A stretch of DNA of 64,000 nt from an uncultured Clostridia bacterium (GTDB taxonomy: Bacteria > Bacillota > Clostridia > Oscillospirales > Acutalibacteraceae): NCBI GenBank assembly GCA_947627135.1, contig CANQUV010000010.1, forward strand, positions 1 through 64,000. Reading direction: 5' to 3'. Below are positions 61,873 through 64,000 of the stretch, piece by piece. The position numbers were made by a program, and so were the translations under genes. Numbering within the stretch: the first letter of the stretch is position 1; each line of letters begins with the position of its first letter. The notes below the pieces were generated by a model that had not been told where the DNA came from, searched no databases, and worked only from the letters and a program-made list of their open reading frames with translations.

Positions 61873-63219
61873 ATGAAAAAAATTCCAAAATTATTGTTTT
61901 TATTTTTATTGACTGTAATTGTTGCAGCTTTCAATATAGTTTCTGTTTCGGCAATTTCATATAGTAACGATGTTAAAACGGAATCAGATTCAATTCTTCT
62001 CATAAATATGGATACTGACCAGGTAGTTTTTGAAAAGGATGCAGATTCCGTACGTTACCCTGCGTCAACAACAAAAATTATGACTTATATAGTTGCAGTA
62101 GAGAATATTAAGGATTATGAAAATACAAGAATTGAAATTAAAAAAGATGTATTGTCAATTCTTGACGGAACAGGAAGTTCAACAGCAAACCTTGAAAACC
62201 ATATAGGCGATAAAATGACTGTAAAAGAATTACTGTACTGTATGATGGTTCCATCAGGAAATGATGCGGCGATAGTATTGGCAGACTATGTGGGAAAAGG
62301 TGATATAAGCAAGTTTGTAGATTTAATGAATAAAAAAGCAGAGGAGCTTGGATGTAAAAATACGCATTTTGAAAATCCTGACGGACTGCATAATAAAGAC
62401 CATTACACAACAGCAAGAGATTTATATTTGATGACAAAGTATGCGTTAACAAAACCAATGTTTTCTGAAATAACAAATACAACCACATATTTTTGTGAAG
62501 GCGACGATTATCCTCTTGTCACAACAAATTATCTTATCGACGAATACCGAGGAGGAGAATATTATTATCAATATGCAAAGGGAATAAAAACAGGAACAAC
62601 AGATGAGGCTGGACATTGTCTTGTAACAACGGCAACCGCCGACGGATACAGCTATATGGCGATACTGCTGCATTCTCCGATAAATGAAGAAAATGATGTT
62701 TACGGAACAATGTATGATGCGGCAGATTTGTTCAGGTGGGCACTGGTTGATTTGGAATTAGCCGAGTTGAAAACATCATCAACCCCTGTATGCGAAATTA
62801 ATTTAAGACTTGCATGGGACAAAAGTAATTTATTGTTAACTCCTCAAGAAAATATAACGGCGATTGTTCCTAAAGAATATGAAGAATCCAATATAATATA
62901 TGAAACAGATATACCCGAATCCATAGATGCACCTGTAAATAAGGGTGATGTAATAGGAAAAGTATCTGTTTATTATAAGGATAACACGATGACGGAAAAA
63001 CAATACTTGACAACTGTAAATCTAGTTGCACAGGAAACCGTTGAAAGAAGTGGATTTCTTTACATAATTGATGTGATAAAAAACATAGTGCTTTCTGTAT
63101 GGTTTATTGTTGCGGTAATAATAATAGTAATTTTGTTTATAGTATATTTGATTCTTACCTCAATTTACAAGAAAAAACACGGCAAAAAGAAAAAGGTAAA
63201 GCGTTACAGAAATTTGTAA
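61873..63219 (+). CDS. D-alanyl-D-alanine carboxypeptidase (DacF/PBP5 type)
   Basis: A 448-residue low-molecular-weight penicillin-binding protein. A signal peptide (LLFLFLLTVIVAAFNIVSVSA) is followed by the active-site triads STTK (65-68), SGN (128-130) and KTG (239-241). A C-terminal domain and a membrane span near residue 405-430 (IVLSVWFIVAVIIIVILFIV) with a lysine-rich tail anchor it. It trims the terminal D-Ala of peptidoglycan stem peptides and may serve in spore cortex. AAGGAG supports the ATG at 61873. It lies about 110 bp after recG. Confidence 0.94.
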   Translation: MKKIPKLLFLFLLTVIVAAFNIVSVSAISYSNDVKTESDSILLINMDTDQVVFEKDADSVRYPASTTKIMTYIVAVENIKDYENTRIEIKKDVLSILDGTGSSTANLENHIGDKMTVKELLYCMMVPSGNDAAIVLADYVGKGDISKFVDLMNKKAEELGCKNTHFENPDGLHNKDHYTTARDLYLMTKYALTKPMFSEITNTTTYFCEGDDYPLVTTNYLIDEYRGGEYYYQYAKGIKTGTTDEAGHCLVTTATADGYSYMAILLHSPINEENDVYGTMYDAADLFRWALVDLELAELKTSSTPVCEINLRLAWDKSNLLLTPQENITAIVPKEYEESNIIYETDIPESIDAPVNKGDVIGKVSVYYKDNTMTEKQYLTTVNLVAQETVERSGFLYIIDVIKNIVLSVWFIVAVIIIVILFIVYLILTSIYKKKHGKKKKVKRYRNL

Positions 63220-63375
63220 TGTAAATAATTCGATAATTATAAAATACTAACAGGAAATCAAAAGTATTTGAAAAATAAAATTATCAATTGAACTTTCTTG
63301 AAAATATACGGTATAAAAAACTTAAATATCTTGTTTTTATATCAGTAAATGTTAAATTTATCTTAGATAATAAAG

Positions 63376-63414
63376 AAAATCAGCGGCACAGTATATTACT
63401 GTGCCGCTGATTTT
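63376..63414. terminator. Bidirectional terminator between convergent dacF-like and dCMP deaminase genes
   Basis: An 18-bp perfect stem, with arms 63376-63393 and 63397-63414, contains CAGCGGCACAG and is flanked by A- and T-runs. It serves both converging genes. Confidence 0.9.
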
Positions 63415-63442
63415 ACAGTTCGATTTAAACTTATAAGTATGT

Positions 63443-63931
63443 TTAATATCCTGTTGAATCATTTAAGGAATCATCATTAACGATCCAATCCTCAACATAA
63501 ACAGCTGTAAATTTAGATTTGGTATGCCTTATAATGACTCTTTGAATCCCTGCGTTAATAATCATTCTTTTACACATTGAACAGGAGTTTGCATTTTCAA
63601 CATACTCACCGGTATTTGCGTCTTTCCCTACAAGGTAAAGTGTTGCTCCAAGCATCATATCACGTGATGCATGAATAATAGCGTTTGCTTCTGCATGAAC
63701 GCTTCTGCAAAGCTCATATCTTTCTCCTCTCGGAATGTTTCTTTGCATTCTTACACAAGTACCTAAATCAGTACAGTTTTGTCTGCCTCTTGGGGCGCCG
63801 GTGTATCCGGTTGAAACAATTTGGTCATTTTTTACTATTATCGCACCAAAGTTGCGCCGAAGACAGGTTCCCCGTTCGGTAACGGTTTCTGCAATATCAA
63901 GGTAGTAGTTTTCTTTGTCAATTCGTTTCAA
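63443..63931 (-). CDS. Deoxycytidylate deaminase (ComEB-like)
   Basis: About 162 residues. It belongs to the zinc-dependent cytidine/dCMP deaminases: H79-A-E81 in SVHAEANAI and C117/C120 in NSCSMCKRM bind zinc, with E81 as proton shuttle. A second cysteine/histidine set near the N terminus (GTCLRR, QNCTDLGTC) fits the extra zinc seen in some dCMP deaminases. It makes dUMP for thymidylate synthesis. The GTG at 63940 lies within the AAAGGGTG ribosome site; I prefer the TTG at 63931. The upstream end of the transcript lies outside the window. Confidence 0.92.
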   Translation of the reverse strand: MKRIDKENYYLDIAETVTERGTCLRRNFGAIIVKNDQIVSTGYTGAPRGRQNCTDLGTCVRMQRNIPRGERYELCRSVHAEANAIIHASRDMMLGATLYLVGKDANTGEYVENANSCSMCKRMIINAGIQRVIIRHTKSKFTAVYVEDWIVNDDSLNDSTGY

Positions 63932-64000
63932 GAAACTCACCCTTTCTTAAAGAAGAATATTTCACTAATTACATCGATATATTTATAGTGAAAAACAATT

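Noticed and set aside
1..64000. tRNA, rRNA, riboswitch or insertion-sequence features
   Set aside because: I scanned the longer intergenic regions and saw no cloverleaf, rRNA segment, known riboswitch core or transposase frame. A covariance-model search could find ones I missed.

Overview
The window is AT-rich DNA from a low-GC, spore-forming, fermentative Firmicute of the class Clostridia, probably an Oscillospirales/Ruminococcaceae-type anaerobe. This is an inference. It rests on strong AGGAGG-type ribosome sites, the sporulation genes yqfC, yqfD and ylbJ, a bifunctional AdhE, pyruvate phosphate dikinase, and a glmU-prs-pth-mfd-prsA gene order like that of Bacillus and Clostridium. I saw no rRNA, tRNA, insertion sequence or integrase gene.

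Layout. 1-3314: a large CRISPR array (51 repeats, 50 spacers in view) with a Clostridioides difficile type I-B-like repeat. It is cut by the left window edge and has no cas genes in view. 3513-5776: a VanW-domain protein, a YqeG-type HAD phosphatase and a TIM-barrel protein of unknown role. 6279-11526: Na+/phosphate cotransporter, a solitary EVE/Mrr-like restriction-type protein, a cytosolic Cu/Zn-SOD-like protein and a small-molecule kinase. 11906-15312: adhE and a leucine-rich-repeat lipoprotein. 15599-21515: the fructose PTS locus fruR-fruK-fruA-ptsH and, behind a terminator and a dispersed repeat, ptsI. 21956-24631: a TetR regulator with a Ktr potassium uptake pair. 24829-25263: an Rrf2 regulator, divergent from the next block.

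25619-36843 is the most unusual part. It is an uninterrupted, translationally coupled operon for a phage-like particle: TerS, TerL, portal, protease/scaffold, decoration protein, major capsid, connector proteins, one small candidate tube protein, then a PBSX/Mu-like contractile baseplate set and a fibre. All frames are open and the terminase motifs are intact. There is no integrase, repressor, replication, lysis, tail-sheath, tail-chaperone or tape-measure gene. A 48-codon frame occupies the chaperone/tape-measure position. I read this as a candidate domesticated, stub-tailed phage-like or gene-transfer particle; a deleted prophage is the main alternative.

36923-45928: a lipoprotein, an Asn-rich membrane protein, and the operon glmU' (uridylyltransferase domain only)-prs-pth-mfd-prsA. 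46214-55375: ppdK, a WYL regulator with a lipocalin-like partner, a LytTR-DUF3021 pair, a PAP2 phosphatase, and ylbJ-asnB. 55513-63931: yqfC-yqfD-ymdB-fakA-like-recG-dacF and a convergent dCMP deaminase. A dispersed repeat family of about 70-125 bp occurs three times in intergenic positions (about 17498, 24690 and 50583). Gene starts were moved inward from the longest frame wherever a ribosome site decided the matter.
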